This document shows positions 26,042-36,378 of a DNA stretch of 64,000 bases, one piece after another. The stretch is taken from NCBI RefSeq assembly GCF_000092125.1, contig NC_014212.1, forward strand, positions 62,001 through 126,000, read 5' to 3'. The DNA comes from Allomeiothermus silvanus DSM 9946. Its GTDB lineage: Bacteria > Deinococcota > Deinococci > Deinococcales > Thermaceae. The position numbers and the translations under genes were made by a program. The notes under the pieces were generated by a model. The model was not told the DNA's origin, did not search any database, and was given only the letters and a program-made list of their open reading frames with translations. Positions within the stretch are counted from its first letter, which is position 1. Each line of letters begins with the position of its first letter.

Positions 26042-26361
26042 GGCTATCCTCTGTGCACATCTCAATGCTTACCTCTACTGGGCCAACTGCGGCGGTATTT
26101 AATCCGTGTCTTCACCTCCTTCAGCCCTGGGCCCACTAGCAAGGCCATGTACGTCCCCCAAGGGCAAACCCACCCAGGGCAAAGTACCAAGAAGTCGAGC
26201 GAGAACCGTTCCAATAGTACTCTTGGTCGGCAATTATAGAAAAGAATGTTTCCTATAAAAGACTTAGCTGACCGGGTCGGTGCCTTAATGGTGGGGTCGG
26301 TTTTTTGTACTAAGATGTCAGGATAAGACTAGCTACTCCCTTAGAGCGAAAGGGGGGTGCA
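26042..26361. other. intergenic region between divergent lipoprotein genes
   Basis: 320 bases without a gene. GGGTCGGT occurs twice (around 26275 and 26295), the second followed by six T, which resembles half of a terminator but I cannot pair it. GGGGGGTGC just before 26362 is the ribosome-binding site of the next gene. Confidence 0.35.
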
Positions 26362-26649
26362 ATGGAAAGGTTAGGACACTCCTTGTTGGTGCTCGTCACG
26401 GTATGTTTGATGGGTTGCAATTACCCAATCCAGGCGGCTTTGCTAAGCGGGAACGGCTCGAGCGGGATCGAGGGCCAAGTCCTCATCGGCCCAACCTGCC
26501 CGGTAATGCGCGAGAACGATCCGAACTGCGCCGATAAACCCTACCCGACCACCCTCGGGCTCTACCAAAATGGGCAACTCCTGGCCCGCTTGGTCACCGA
26601 CGACCAAGGGCGCTTCAAGGTGAGCCTCGAGCCCGGCACCTACACCTTA
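26362..26649 (+). pseudogene. lipoprotein gene, 5' part, interrupted by an IS5-type element
   Basis: Codes for the first 96 residues of a lipoprotein (signal with LVTVCLMGC) whose core resembles carboxypeptidase-regulatory/SpaA-like beta domains: GIEGQVLIGPTCPV, LARLVTDDQGRFKVSLEPG, TYTL. The frame runs into the IS left end and stops at 26727. Joining codon 96 to base 28706 restores one open frame, so the insertion is exact. Confidence 0.85.
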
Positions 26650-26679
26650 GAAACTGTTGTAAAAGTCTCCCATCAGGCC

Positions 26680-27472
26680 TCAGACGGCCCTAGCCAGCCG
26701 CTTCACCAACAAGCGTATCATGCCTAAATACATCCAGGCCTCCGTTACCTCGGGATAGTACTCGTAATCCTTCCCCAACCGCCGGCTCCGCCCCATCCAG
26801 GCAAACGTCCTTTCCACCACCCACCGCTTGGGCAACGGTTTGAACCCCTCCACCCGCACAATCTCCGGGGGAGGGGAAGCCTCCTTCACCCACACCCCAC
26901 GCACCCCCGCATAGGGATGGGCTACCACCTCCAGCTCCAACCCTAGGGAGGCAGCTAGCCCCTTGAGACCCCGGTACCCCCAGTCCACGAAGACCTTCCG
27001 TGCCCTCGACCAATAGACGAGGTCCATCCCCTCCAGAAGGACCTTCCCACCCCACTTGTCGTGTTCGTTGGCCGGGTGCACGTAGACCTTGAGCAAACGA
27101 CCTCCCGTGTCCGTCAGGATCTGCCGCTTTCTCCCTTTGACCTTTTTCGCCCCGTCGTTCCCCCGGGGCCCCCCTTTTCACTCGTCTTCACCGACTGGCT
27201 GTCCATGACCAGGGCACTCGGGGAGGCATACCGTCCTTCCCGCTCCCGGTCACGACGGGCCAGAACCTGAGCTACCTTCTCCCAAACCCCTTCCTTCTGC
27301 CACTTGCGGAAGTAGTGGTAGACCGTGGACCAGTGGGGTAAGTCATGGGGCATGGCCCGCCACTTGATGCCGTTTTCCAGGACGTAGAGTATGGCGTTTA
27401 CGATCTCCCTTCTAGGCACTTTTGCAGGGCGGCCTCCCGGCTTGGGGGCGGGGATCAAGGGCTCCAGGATGG
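26680..27472 (-). pseudogene. IS5-type transposase, main part (two frames)
   Basis: Read from 27472 down. Frame A begins (Q)WAILEPLIPAPKPGGRPAKV, passes WSTVYHYFRKWQKEG and the first catalytic Asp in MDSQSVKTSEKGG, and would stop at 27114. The rest is in the -1 frame: NDGAKKVKGRKRQ, LLKVYVHPANEHD, the second Asp in VDWGYRGLKG, and the Glu region VVERTFAWMGRSRRLGKDYE. The shift lies at a run of five G (27164-27160), as in frameshifting IS427-type elements. The 5' end is cut off by IS481, so this copy is inactive. Confidence 0.85.
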
Positions 27473-27477
27473 CCCAC

Positions 27478-28617
27478 TGAACCCGGACAAACACATGTGA
27501 GACTCTAAGCTGGGATAAAAAGAGGGGAACCGACCAGGAAAGGAGGTTCCCCAGGTGCAGTTTACCACCGTTGGCCGAGAGATATGGAGAGGCGCTAGAC
27601 AAGCACAGAGGCTGGCCGAGGCCAACGCAAGCGACCCAGAGGTCCAGGAACGTCTGCGCAAGCTCCGACTGGTCAAAGCCCTGCGTGAAAGTAAAAAGAG
27701 CTGGAAGGAGATCCAGGACCTGGTCGGGATCAGCCGGGCCACCTACCACCGCTGGCAAAAAGCCCTAAAAGAAAAGGGCCTGGCTGGACTCAAACCCCGC
27801 TCCCGCCGCCCTAAGCACCTGCGCACAAAGGTCCACTGGACCCCAGGGCTGCTCATTAGAATAGAAACTCTCCGCAAGGAAAACCCCACCTGGGGACGCT
27901 GGTCCATCTGGCTTACCCTCCGCAAGGAGGGTTTCCAGATGAGCGAACGCACGGTGGGGCGCATCCTGGCCTACCTGGAGAAGCACCGACGTATCGAGAG
28001 CGTGGCCGGCTACCTGGCCCGGACTCAAAGAGGGAAGCTAAAGCGAAGGGTAAACCGGCCCTACGCCAAAAGGAAGCCCCGAGGATACGAGGCCAGGGCT
28101 CCTGGGGACCTGGTCCAGGTGGACACCCTCACCCTGACCTTAGGACCGGGAAGCATGGTCAAGCACTTCTCGGCGATTGACCTCCATAGCCGGTTTGTCC
28201 TGGCGGAGGTGCACAGCCGGGCCACGGCTAAGCTTTCTGAGGGGTTCTTGTCCTTGCTTCTGGCCAGGGCCCCTTTTCCCATCCGGGCCATCCAGGTGGA
28301 TGGGGGCAGCGAGTTCATGGCCGAGTTTGAGGAGGCCTGCTGTGCTCTGGGGATTGCCTTGTTTGTGCTACCGCCGAGGAGTCCTAAACTCAATGGTCAC
28401 GTGGAGCGGATGCAGCGGACCTTCAAGGGGGAGTTCTACACCCGGCCTTTGCCCACCCCGCTCAGCGAGCTGCAGGCAGAGCTGGATACCTACCTGGACT
28501 ACTACAACCGCCGAAGGCCTCACATGGCCCTGGGGGGTCTTGCTCCGCTGGAGTTTTTGGCTAAGATGCAAGAGGAGTCGGTTCCTCAAAGAGTCTCAAA
28601 TGTGTTGACCGATTACA
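27478..28617 (+). mobile_element. IS481-family insertion sequence, copy 1 (1140 bp)
   Basis: Starts TGAACCCGGACAAACACA and ends, reversed, TGTAATCGGTCAACACAT; both ends then share TTTGAGACTCT-like sequence. A 5-base duplication CCCAC (27473-27477 and 28618-28622) flanks it, inside the transposase gene of the IS5-type element. A second copy in reverse orientation is at 62458-63681. One transposase gene fills most of it. I see no CTCGAG. Confidence 0.92.
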
Positions 28618-28649
28618 CCCACTCCTCGTCCGTCAAATCGCTGGGGTAA
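27555..28649 (+). CDS. IS481-family transposase, copy 1
   Basis: 364 aa, GTG start with AGGAGG upstream. N-terminal helix-turn-helix (about 30-90: KSWKEIQDLVGISRATYHRW) and an integrase core with DDE residues Asp190 (VQVDTLTL), Asp249 (IQVDGGSEF) and Glu284 (KLNGHVERM), the last two exactly 35 apart. The reading frame does not stop inside the element: it passes the right end (LTDY) and ends 32 bases beyond in IS5 sequence. Copy 2 differs at one residue (Gly292 versus Glu) plus its altered C-terminus. Confidence 0.93.
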   Translation: MQFTTVGREIWRGARQAQRLAEANASDPEVQERLRKLRLVKALRESKKSWKEIQDLVGISRATYHRWQKALKEKGLAGLKPRSRRPKHLRTKVHWTPGLLIRIETLRKENPTWGRWSIWLTLRKEGFQMSERTVGRILAYLEKHRRIESVAGYLARTQRGKLKRRVNRPYAKRKPRGYEARAPGDLVQVDTLTLTLGPGSMVKHFSAIDLHSRFVLAEVHSRATAKLSEGFLSLLLARAPFPIRAIQVDGGSEFMAEFEEACCALGIALFVLPPRSPKLNGHVERMQRTFKGEFYTRPLPTPLSELQAELDTYLDYYNRRRPHMALGGLAPLEFLAKMQEESVPQRVSNVLTDYTHSSSVKSLG

Positions 28650-28669
28650 AATCTACGTGTAGAAGCCAC
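28618..28669 (-). pseudogene. IS5-type transposase, 5' fragment beyond the IS481 insertion
   Basis: On the minus strand a GTG at 28669 opens MASTRRFYPSDLTDEEW, the usual N-terminus of IS427-type transposases; the IS481 element then interrupts the frame. Joining it across the insertion to 27472 gives DEEWAILEPLIP, the expected continuation. Confidence 0.85.
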
Positions 28670-28705
28670 CCTTCAAGCATAGCAGACTTTTACGACAGTC
28701 TCTTA

Positions 28706-28822
28706 GTTCCCGAACATAAGGCCGGTCAGATAGCCCGCCCCCTACAGACCGAGCAACGGGTGGTGGTCAATGCCGGGGTCTATACCTCGGTCAAGGTAAT
28801 CTACGATTCGGGGCTTCGCTAG
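28706..28822 (+). pseudogene. lipoprotein gene, 3' part after the insertion
   Basis: Continues the frame of 26362-26649: VPEHKAGQIARPLQTEQRV, then VNAGVYTSVKVIYDSGLR and TAG. The restored protein would be 134 residues. The next 188 bases (28823-29010) show no gene. Confidence 0.85.
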
Positions 28823-28996
28823 GAGCCCAGAGATTGAACGCAGAACGCCGGGTGCAGGCGCCGGGGCCCATCGCGTTTGCGGCGTGTGGCCAGGGTTAAG
28901 TGCTCACGTGCGTGCCAAGGCGGCGAATATGCAATTCGTAGCGCCAGAGAAGACTTAATGGCACTGGGCTTTGGCGTTGGGCATCGGGCAGTTCGC

Positions 28997-30444
<1,448 letters not shown>

Positions 30445-30530
30445 GGGCGAGGTCGGGGTTCTGCGCTTCGGGAAGACTTATAGAACGGGCCAAGGGCAAC
30501 AAGAGCTAAGGTAGGGCTGCTGGCGGCCCC

Positions 30531-30536
30531 TACAAT
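30531..30536 (+). promoter_or_regulatory. -10 box of the Gfo/Idh/MocA gene
   Basis: TACAAT, 7 bases before the ATG at 30544; leaderless. Confidence 0.5.
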
Positions 30537-30543
30537 GGACGGT

Positions 30544-31530
30544 ATGGAAAAGATCCGTTGGGGCATCCTCTCGACCGGTCGTATCGCCGGACGGCTCTCC
30601 GACACCCTGCGCACCCTGGAGGGGGCTGAGCTACTGGCGGTGGGCTCGAGGTCGCGAGACTCCGCCGAAGCCTTTGGGGAACGCTACGGCATCCCCCGCC
30701 GCTACGGAAGCTACGAGGAACTAGCTGCCGATCCCGACGTAGACGTAATCTACGTAGCCTCGCCGCACAGCCATCACTACGTCCACACCATGCTGGCGCT
30801 CGAGGCAGGCAAACACGTGCTGGTAGAGAAATCCTTCGCCCATAACGCCCTCGAGACCCGCCACATGATCGAGAAAGCCCGGGAAAAGAAGCTCTTCTTG
30901 ATGGAGGCCATGTGGACCCGTTTCTTGCCGCACATGGTGCGGCTGCGCGAACTGCTGGGAGAGCAGGTCATCGGGGAGGTGCGGCTCATCCAGGTCAGCA
31001 TGGGCTTTCGTGCCCAAGCAGCCCCGGAAAGCCGCCTCCTCAACCCCGAGCTAGCTGGGGGAGCCCTGCTCGACGTGGGGGTCTACCCGGTCTCGTTTAC
31101 CTCGATGGTGTGGGGGAGACCGGAGCGGTTAGATAGCCAGGTCTATCTGGGGCCGACCGGTGTGGATCTGCAAGAAACCCTGCTCCTGGGCTACTTAGAT
31201 GGGCGGTTAGCTACCCTGATCTCGAGCCTTCACACCCCTACTAACGTAGCTGCTTATCTCTTCGGCACCGAGGGGTATATCGAAATCCCCAAACCCTGGT
31301 ACCACAGCCAGGTGCTCTTGATTCACAAAGGCGGTCAGACTACCTCCGTCGCGTGCCCTTACCCGGGCCACGGCGACCAATTCCAGGCCCTCGAGACCAT
31401 GAGCTGCATCCGGGCGGGGAAGCTCGAGTCCGCGGTTATGCCGCTTTCCGAGACCCTCTCCATCATGCAGACGATGGATGCTTTCCGGGCACAGTGGGGG
31501 CTGGTTTACCCTAACGAGTTGCGAGCATGA
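30544..31530 (+). CDS. Gfo/Idh/MocA-family oxidoreductase
   Basis: 328 aa NAD(P)-dependent dehydrogenase. The Rossmann domain starts IRWGILSTGRIAGRLSDTL and includes VDVIYVASPHSHHYVHTM and the family's AGKHVLVEKSFAHN (the EKP-like lysine region, here EKS). The C-terminal alpha/beta domain has GGALLDVGVYPV. Sequence resembles dihydrodiol dehydrogenase / glucose-fructose oxidoreductase relatives. The in-frame ATG at 30535 is less likely because it overlaps the -10 box. Confidence 0.88.
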   Translation: MEKIRWGILSTGRIAGRLSDTLRTLEGAELLAVGSRSRDSAEAFGERYGIPRRYGSYEELAADPDVDVIYVASPHSHHYVHTMLALEAGKHVLVEKSFAHNALETRHMIEKAREKKLFLMEAMWTRFLPHMVRLRELLGEQVIGEVRLIQVSMGFRAQAAPESRLLNPELAGGALLDVGVYPVSFTSMVWGRPERLDSQVYLGPTGVDLQETLLLGYLDGRLATLISSLHTPTNVAAYLFGTEGYIEIPKPWYHSQVLLIHKGGQTTSVACPYPGHGDQFQALETMSCIRAGKLESAVMPLSETLSIMQTMDAFRAQWGLVYPNELRA

Positions 31531-31541
31531 TCGATGCCTAT

Positions 31542-31572
31542 ACTGACCCGCCGGTCAGTTTCAAGGTATACT
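31542..31572 (+). promoter_or_regulatory. nth promoter with TetR-like palindrome
   Basis: The palindrome ACTGACCCGCCGGTCAGT (31542-31559) covers the -35 position; -10 TATACT is at 31567-31572, 9 bases before the GTG at 31582. The first 16 bases recur exactly upstream of the MFS gene at 42677. Confidence 0.55.
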
Positions 31573-31581
31573 CTTGGGGCT

Positions 31582-32247
31582 GTGAGCGCCACCCCCTGCC
31601 CCAAGGAGTCGAGGAGAGCCAAGAAAGAGCGGGCCCAAAGAATCCTCGCGGCGTTGGAACAACACTATCCTGGTGCCGCCAGCGAGCTTGCGCACCGCAA
31701 TCCCTTTGAGCTTCTGGTAGCTACCGTACTGTCTGCCCAGGCCACCGACGCCTCGGTAAACAAAGCCACACCCGCGCTGTTTGCCAGGTATCCCGATGCC
31801 CATGCGCTAGCGCAGGCCACCCCCGAGGAGGTTGCGCCCTTTATCCGCTCTATCGGGCTCTACCGCAGCAAAGCCCGCAACCTTGTCGCCTTGGCACAAA
31901 AGCTGGTGGAGAAGCACGGGGGAGAGGTCCCCCAGGACAAACAGGCCCTGATGCGGTTGCCGGGGGTGGGTTGGAAGACCGCTACGGTGGTGCTGGGGGC
32001 GGCTTTCGGGGTTCCCGGAATCGCCGTGGATACCCACCTGATGCGGCTCTCCCGACGGCTATGCTTCTCCCAAGCCAAAGACCCCGAGCAGATCGGGGCC
32101 GAGTTGGAAAGCTACTTCCCCCGCGAGAAATGGGTCTTCACCCACCACGCCCTGATCCTGCATGGGCGCTATGTCTGCACGGCCCGCAAACCGGCCTGTG
32201 AGCGCTGCCCGATCTACGCCTATTGTCCGAGCAAGGGAGCCTGGTAG
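31582..32247 (+). CDS. nth: endonuclease III
   Basis: 221 aa bifunctional DNA glycosylase/AP lyase for oxidised pyrimidines. The helix-hairpin-helix LPGVGWKTATVVL holds the catalytic Lys, and VDTHLMRLSRRL the catalytic Asp. The C-terminal [4Fe-4S] ligands follow C-X6-C-X2-C-X5-C (CTARKPACERCPIYAYC). The GTG at 31582 is chosen because the promoter ends 9 bases before it. Confidence 0.95.
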   Translation: MSATPCPKESRRAKKERAQRILAALEQHYPGAASELAHRNPFELLVATVLSAQATDASVNKATPALFARYPDAHALAQATPEEVAPFIRSIGLYRSKARNLVALAQKLVEKHGGEVPQDKQALMRLPGVGWKTATVVLGAAFGVPGIAVDTHLMRLSRRLCFSQAKDPEQIGAELESYFPREKWVFTHHALILHGRYVCTARKPACERCPIYAYCPSKGAW

Positions 32248-32309
32248 TTGGCGACACCCCGACTAAAGTCTGATGTGCCGCTTCAAGATGTATGCCATTA
32301 CTCTCTCAT

Positions 32310-33476
32310 ATGAACCCTATCTACCGCATCCTCGCCGCCTCCTTTTTCTGGGGCATGGGCGGGAGCCTGAACTGGCTTTTTTTGAACTTTCACCTCGAGG
32401 CCCTGGGCTTTAGCAAAACCCTTATCGGTTACGCCAACGCCACCCCCGCGCTGGCGGCAGTGCTTTTCAGCCTTCCCCTGGCGTTTTTGATTCCTCGGCT
32501 GGGCTATGTCCGGAGCATCCGAGTCGGGGGGGTGCTGGCCATACTGGGCGTGCTCGGTGTGGCTTCGGGGCTCGCCGTGTTTCCCGGGCTTTTCCTCAAT
32601 GGGCTGGGGCAGCTTTTCGTTATGGGATCGGTAGCTCCCTTGTTGGCCCGGCTGGTACATCCCGATCAGCAGGTCAGGGTATTTGCTTGGCAAGGGGCTT
32701 TGGGTACCGGCTCGGGCTTCCTGGGGAGCCTGATCGGGGGAGTGCTGCCCCACCTGATTGGGCGGGAGTTCGTGATGTATGGGGTAGCCCTGGCCTTTTT
32801 CCTCTCCCTGCTGTGTGCGTGGCGCTTGCGAAATGCCCCAGGGTCGGCGGGGCGCTTTGCTCTGCGGAATCCCCGGGCTTGGCTCTTGCTGTTGTTGCCC
32901 CAGACCATCGTCTCGCTCGGAGCCGGGCTCACCATGCCCTTTCTCAATCTTTTTTTGCAGGGCAAGTTTGCTCTCGATTACACCGCCGTGGGTGGGCTCT
33001 TTGCGCTTAGCTCACTCGCCACCATGGCGACCATGCTAATGCAACCCTACCTGGTGCGGCGGTTGGGGAAGGTCGGCGCTATCGTCTTTGTTCAGGCGGC
33101 TTCGCTGCCGTTCTTGGTGATGCTGGCTTGGGCGCCGTGGCTTCCCTTGGTCACCGTGGCCCTGTTCGTGCGCGGAGCCTTGATGAACGCAGCGGGGCCG
33201 GTGTATACCGCACTTGTCATGGACTATCTGGACGAAGAGGAGCGCTCGGGCTTTCTGCTTATCGAGGGAAGCATTTGGCAGCTGGGCTGGGCGGGTGCGG
33301 CGGCGGTTTCGGGGCGGGTACAGCAAGCCATGGGCATCGGGGCCTTTGATTATCTGTTTGCGGCGATGTTGGCGCTGTATCTGGCAGCAATCCTTTACTA
33401 CCCCCTCTTTTTTCGACCCAAGGCTCGAGCCCTACTGGCCAAAAGCCAGGTGTCTGCTGCGGGTAAGGCCCCATGA
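32310..33476 (+). CDS. MFS transporter
   Basis: 388 aa, about 12 hydrophobic segments. It begins MNPIYRILAASFFWGMGGSL; RLGYVRSIRVGG marks the loop after helix 2-3, and RRLGKVGAIVF the equivalent loop in the second half. Substrate unknown. A TACTCT box 5 bases before the ATG is a possible -10; an in-frame ATG at 32292 would add six residues. Coupled to the next gene by an ATGA overlap. Confidence 0.85.
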   Translation: MNPIYRILAASFFWGMGGSLNWLFLNFHLEALGFSKTLIGYANATPALAAVLFSLPLAFLIPRLGYVRSIRVGGVLAILGVLGVASGLAVFPGLFLNGLGQLFVMGSVAPLLARLVHPDQQVRVFAWQGALGTGSGFLGSLIGGVLPHLIGREFVMYGVALAFFLSLLCAWRLRNAPGSAGRFALRNPRAWLLLLLPQTIVSLGAGLTMPFLNLFLQGKFALDYTAVGGLFALSSLATMATMLMQPYLVRRLGKVGAIVFVQAASLPFLVMLAWAPWLPLVTVALFVRGALMNAAGPVYTALVMDYLDEEERSGFLLIEGSIWQLGWAGAAAVSGRVQQAMGIGAFDYLFAAMLALYLAAILYYPLFFRPKARALLAKSQVSAAGKAP

Positions 33477-34123
33477 AAAGCAAAGTGGGTAGCACGGTCC
33501 TTGATCACCTGGTAGTCGCAGCCCGAACGCTTGAGGAAGGTGCGGCGTACATCGAGAGGATGCTTGGCGTAGCGATGAGTCCGGGCGGCCAACATCCCCA
33601 GATGGGTACCCACAACCGCTTGCTGAACCTGGGCGGCGGGGTCTACCTCGAGGTCCTCGCCATCGACCCCCAGGGCATCCCGCCGGACCGCCCGCGCTGG
33701 TTCGGTCTCGACTCCCCGGCGTTGCAACAAAGGCTCGAGGCTGGCCCCGCGCTCATCCACTGGGTGGCCCGCACCGATGACATCCATAGGGTACTGCAAA
33801 GGGTTCCCAGGCTAGGCCGCGTGCACCGCATGCACCGGGGTGATCTTTCTTGGGACATCACCATCCCTGACGACGGAAATCTGCTCGAGGGAGGTTTGAT
33901 CCCCAGCCTGATTTGTTGGGGCGAAACCCCCCACCCCACCACCCGGCTCCCCGACGTGGGCTGCCAGCTGGTAGGCCTATATGGCGTTCACCCCGAGCCC
34001 CGGCAGGTATCCCGGATGCTAGCGGAGCTGGGCTTGGAAGGGGTGCTCGAGCTGCGCGAGGGCGAGCAGGTGAGGCTCGAGGCGTGGATAGAGGCCCCAA
34101 AAGGACGGTGGGTGCTGCGCTAA
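33473..34123 (+). CDS. VOC / glyoxalase-like domain protein
   Basis: 216 aa, starts inside the transporter stop (ATGA). LDHLVVAARTLEEGAAYIERMLGV and the later YLEVLAI strand fit the glyoxalase-like (PF13468-type) fold, with WDITIPDDGNLLEGGLIPSLI in the middle. These proteins bind a metal and act on small substrates; no specific reaction can be named. Coupling to the transporter suggests a shared substrate. Confidence 0.8.
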   Translation: MKSKVGSTVLDHLVVAARTLEEGAAYIERMLGVAMSPGGQHPQMGTHNRLLNLGGGVYLEVLAIDPQGIPPDRPRWFGLDSPALQQRLEAGPALIHWVARTDDIHRVLQRVPRLGRVHRMHRGDLSWDITIPDDGNLLEGGLIPSLICWGETPHPTTRLPDVGCQLVGLYGVHPEPRQVSRMLAELGLEGVLELREGEQVRLEAWIEAPKGRWVLR

Positions 34124-34225
34124 GGCAGCTCCAGGCTGAGCGCGATGGCTTCGACGAGAAAGCTCCCGGTACGGTACACCCTTTTCGGAAAACTTGGTAG
34201 TCTATAGGGACCCCAAGGAGTGCCC

Positions 34226-35860
34226 ATGAACGGTCTGATGATGGACTTTCCCCTCACCTTGAACCACTTCCTCGAGCGCGCCGGGAAACTCTTTCCCAAA
34301 GAGGAGATCGTCACCCGACTCCCCGACAAATCGCTCCACCGCTACACCTATGGCGACTTCTACCGCCGCTCACGGGCGTTGGCTGAGGCGCTGCAAAAAG
34401 CCGGGCTTCGTCCGGGCGACCGGGTAGCGACCCTCTCTTGGAACACCTACGCCCACCTCGAGGCCTACTTCGGCATCCCGGCAGCGGGGGGCGTGTTGCA
34501 CCCTCTCAACCTGCGGTTGCACCCTTCCGACATTGCCTACATCATCAACCACGCCGAGGACCGCTTCCTCATCGTGGACGACGTGCTCTTGAAGCTATAC
34601 GAGGCCATCCGGGATCACGTCAAGCTCGAGCGGGTGATGGTTGTTCCGCTCACCGGGCAGCCCGTCCCCGAAGGGCTTACCAGCTACGAGGAATTCCTGG
34701 CTACCGCCAGCGGTGATTTCACTTACCCCGAGATCGAAGAACACGCCGCGATGGGCATGTGCTACACCTCGGGAACCACCGGGCGGCCCAAAGGGGCTCT
34801 CTACTCGCACCGCTCGATGGTGCTGCACAGCCTGGGCTCGGCGTTGCCCGATACCCTCAATCTATCCAGCCGCGACACGCTATTGCCGGTGGTGCCGATG
34901 TTCCACGTAATGGCCTGGGGGTTACCCTTCACCGGGGTGATGGCCGGGTGCAAGCTGGTGATGCCGGGGCCACATTTGGACCCGGTGAGCCTTTTAGATC
35001 TCTACGAGGGCGAAAAAGTCACCAAGACCGCCGGGGTTCCCACCATCTGGCTGGGCATCCTTCAGGCTTTGCAAAAAGAGCCGAACCGTTGGAAGCTGGG
35101 GGCCATGGAGATGGTGGTGGGGGGCTCCGCTGCCCCCGAGGCGATGATCCGGGCCTTCGACCAGTTTGGCCTGAAGGTGCTGCACGCTTGGGGCATGACC
35201 GAGATGAGCCCGCTGGGCACCACCAGCCGCCTCAAACGCAACCTCCTGGACCTGCCCCAAGACGAGCAGTACCGCTACCGGGCCAAACAAGGCCTGCCCA
35301 CCCCGTTGGTCGAGGTGCGGGCCATGAACGAGCAGGGCGAGGTGCCCTGGGACGACAAGACCCTGGGCGAACTCCAGGTGCGGGGGCCATGGGTGGCTTC
35401 CAGCTACTTCCGGCTCGAGTCCGAGCGCGACAAGTGGACCGAGGATGGCTGGTTCCGCACCGGCGACGTGGTGGCGATTGACCCGGAGGGCTATGTGCGC
35501 ATCGCCGACCGCACCAAGGACCTGATCAAGTCGGGCGGGGAGTGGATCAGCTCGATTGACCTCGAGAACGCCCTGATGAGCCACCCCGCGGTCAAGGAGG
35601 CGGCGGTGATCGCCCTGCCGCACCCCAAGTGGGACGAGCGCCCCTTGGCGGCGGTGGTGCTCAAAGAGGGTATGAGCGCTACTCCCGAGGAGCTACGGGC
35701 TTACCTCGAGCCCAGGTTCGCCAAGTGGTGGCTGCCGGATGCCTTTGTCTTCGTGGATGAGATCCCCCGTACCAGCACCGGCAAGTTCATGAAATCTCGT
35801 TTGCGTGAGCAGTACCAGGGCTACGACTGGAACCAGAATAAGCAGGCCGCCGAACCGTGA
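34226..35860 (+). CDS. long-chain fatty-acid-CoA ligase
   Basis: 544 aa adenylate-forming enzyme making acyl-CoA from fatty acid, ATP and CoA. Motifs: P-loop [18 protein letters not shown], gate region [29 protein letters not shown], adenine motif [18 protein letters not shown], linker [15 protein letters not shown], and C-terminal Lys in [14 protein letters not shown]. It resembles the Thermus thermophilus enzyme throughout. The ATG at 34226 follows CAAGGAG by 5 bases. Confidence 0.94.
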   Translation: MNGLMMDFPLTLNHFLERAGKLFPKEEIVTRLPDKSLHRYTYGDFYRRSRALAEALQKAGLRPGDRVATLSWNTYAHLEAYFGIPAAGGVLHPLNLRLHPSDIAYIINHAEDRFLIVDDVLLKLYEAIRDHVKLERVMVVPLTGQPVPEGLTSYEEFLATASGDFTYPEIEEHAAMGMCYTSGTTGRPKGALYSHRSMVLHSLGSALPDTLNLSSRDTLLPVVPMFHVMAWGLPFTGVMAGCKLVMPGPHLDPVSLLDLYEGEKVTKTAGVPTIWLGILQALQKEPNRWKLGAMEMVVGGSAAPEAMIRAFDQFGLKVLHAWGMTEMSPLGTTSRLKRNLLDLPQDEQYRYRAKQGLPTPLVEVRAMNEQGEVPWDDKTLGELQVRGPWVASSYFRLESERDKWTEDGWFRTGDVVAIDPEGYVRIADRTKDLIKSGGEWISSIDLENALMSHPAVKEAAVIALPHPKWDERPLAAVVLKEGMSATPEELRAYLEPRFAKWWLPDAFVFVDEIPRTSTGKFMKSRLREQYQGYDWNQNKQAAEP

Positions 35861-35933
35861 GCGCTGCCGCCCTGGCAGGGGAGGGTGCACTACGAAACCC
35901 GGCTAGCCTAAGACAAAAGCGGGTTAGGTCCGA

Positions 35934-35967
35934 GGTGTAGTTTCGCTGAGCAAAGCGAGAGGTGGGA
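35934..35967 (+). repeat. dispersed short repeat, copy R3
   Basis: GTTTCGCTGAGCAAAGCGAG followed by AGGTGGGA; the arms TCGCT/AGCGA pair exactly in this copy. It ends directly at the thioesterase ATG and supplies its GAGAGGTGG ribosome-binding site. Confidence 0.65.
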
Positions 35968-36378
35968 ATGGACGAACGACGCTGCCACGGCCACCTCATT
36001 GCCGTGCAGCCCGAGGACATCGACGACTTAGGGCACGTCAACAACGCCGTATACCTGCGCTACATTGAAGACGTAGCCCGAGCCCACGCCCTGCGGGTGG
36101 GGATGCCGCTCGAGCGCATGCGCGAGTTGGGCGCGGTTCCGGTGGTGCGCCGCCATGTCATCACCTACCACCGCGCAGCCATGCTGGGCGAGCAGCTTTG
36201 GGTCTTGACGGAGATCCTGGAGGCGGGGGGCATCCGGGCCAAGCGGCACAACGAGGTGCGCCGGGCCACAGACGAGGTGTTGCTGGTGGAAGCCGACACC
36301 GACTGGGTATGGGTGGACCCGGTGCGGGAGCGGCCCCGCAACTGCCCCGCTCTGCTGCTTGAGGCCTTTGGTTTTTAG
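35968..36378 (+). CDS. acyl-CoA thioesterase, 4HBT/YbgC type
   Basis: 136 aa hot-dog fold. HLIAVQPEDIDDLGHVNNAV contains the catalytic Asp/His region (DxxGHVNN), followed by YLRYIEDVARAHAL. It hydrolyses acyl-CoA. It lies just after the acyl-CoA ligase, giving a possible activation/hydrolysis pair. The ATG is chosen over a GTG six bases earlier because the ribosome-binding site (from repeat R3) fits. Ends overlapping folA. Confidence 0.9.
   Translation: MDERRCHGHLIAVQPEDIDDLGHVNNAVYLRYIEDVARAHALRVGMPLERMRELGAVPVVRRHVITYHRAAMLGEQLWVLTEILEAGGIRAKRHNEVRRATDEVLLVEADTDWVWVDPVRERPRNCPALLLEAFGF

Larger units (their letters stand above)
26650..28702 (-). mobile_element. IS5-family insertion sequence (IS427-like), itself interrupted
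   Basis: Ends are imperfect inverted repeats: GAAACTGTTGTAAAAGTCTC (from 26650) and, reversed, GAGACTGTCGTAAAAGTCTG (ending 28702). A 3-base target duplication TTA flanks it (26647-26649 and 28703-28705). Without the inner IS481 copy and its 5-base duplication the element is 908 bp, normal for this group. The transposase is read on the minus strand. I see no CTCGAG in it, unlike host genes. Confidence 0.88.

Noticed and set aside
27061-27270. Plus-strand gene inside the IS5-type element
   Set aside because: It is opposite the transposase catalytic region and has no independent support.
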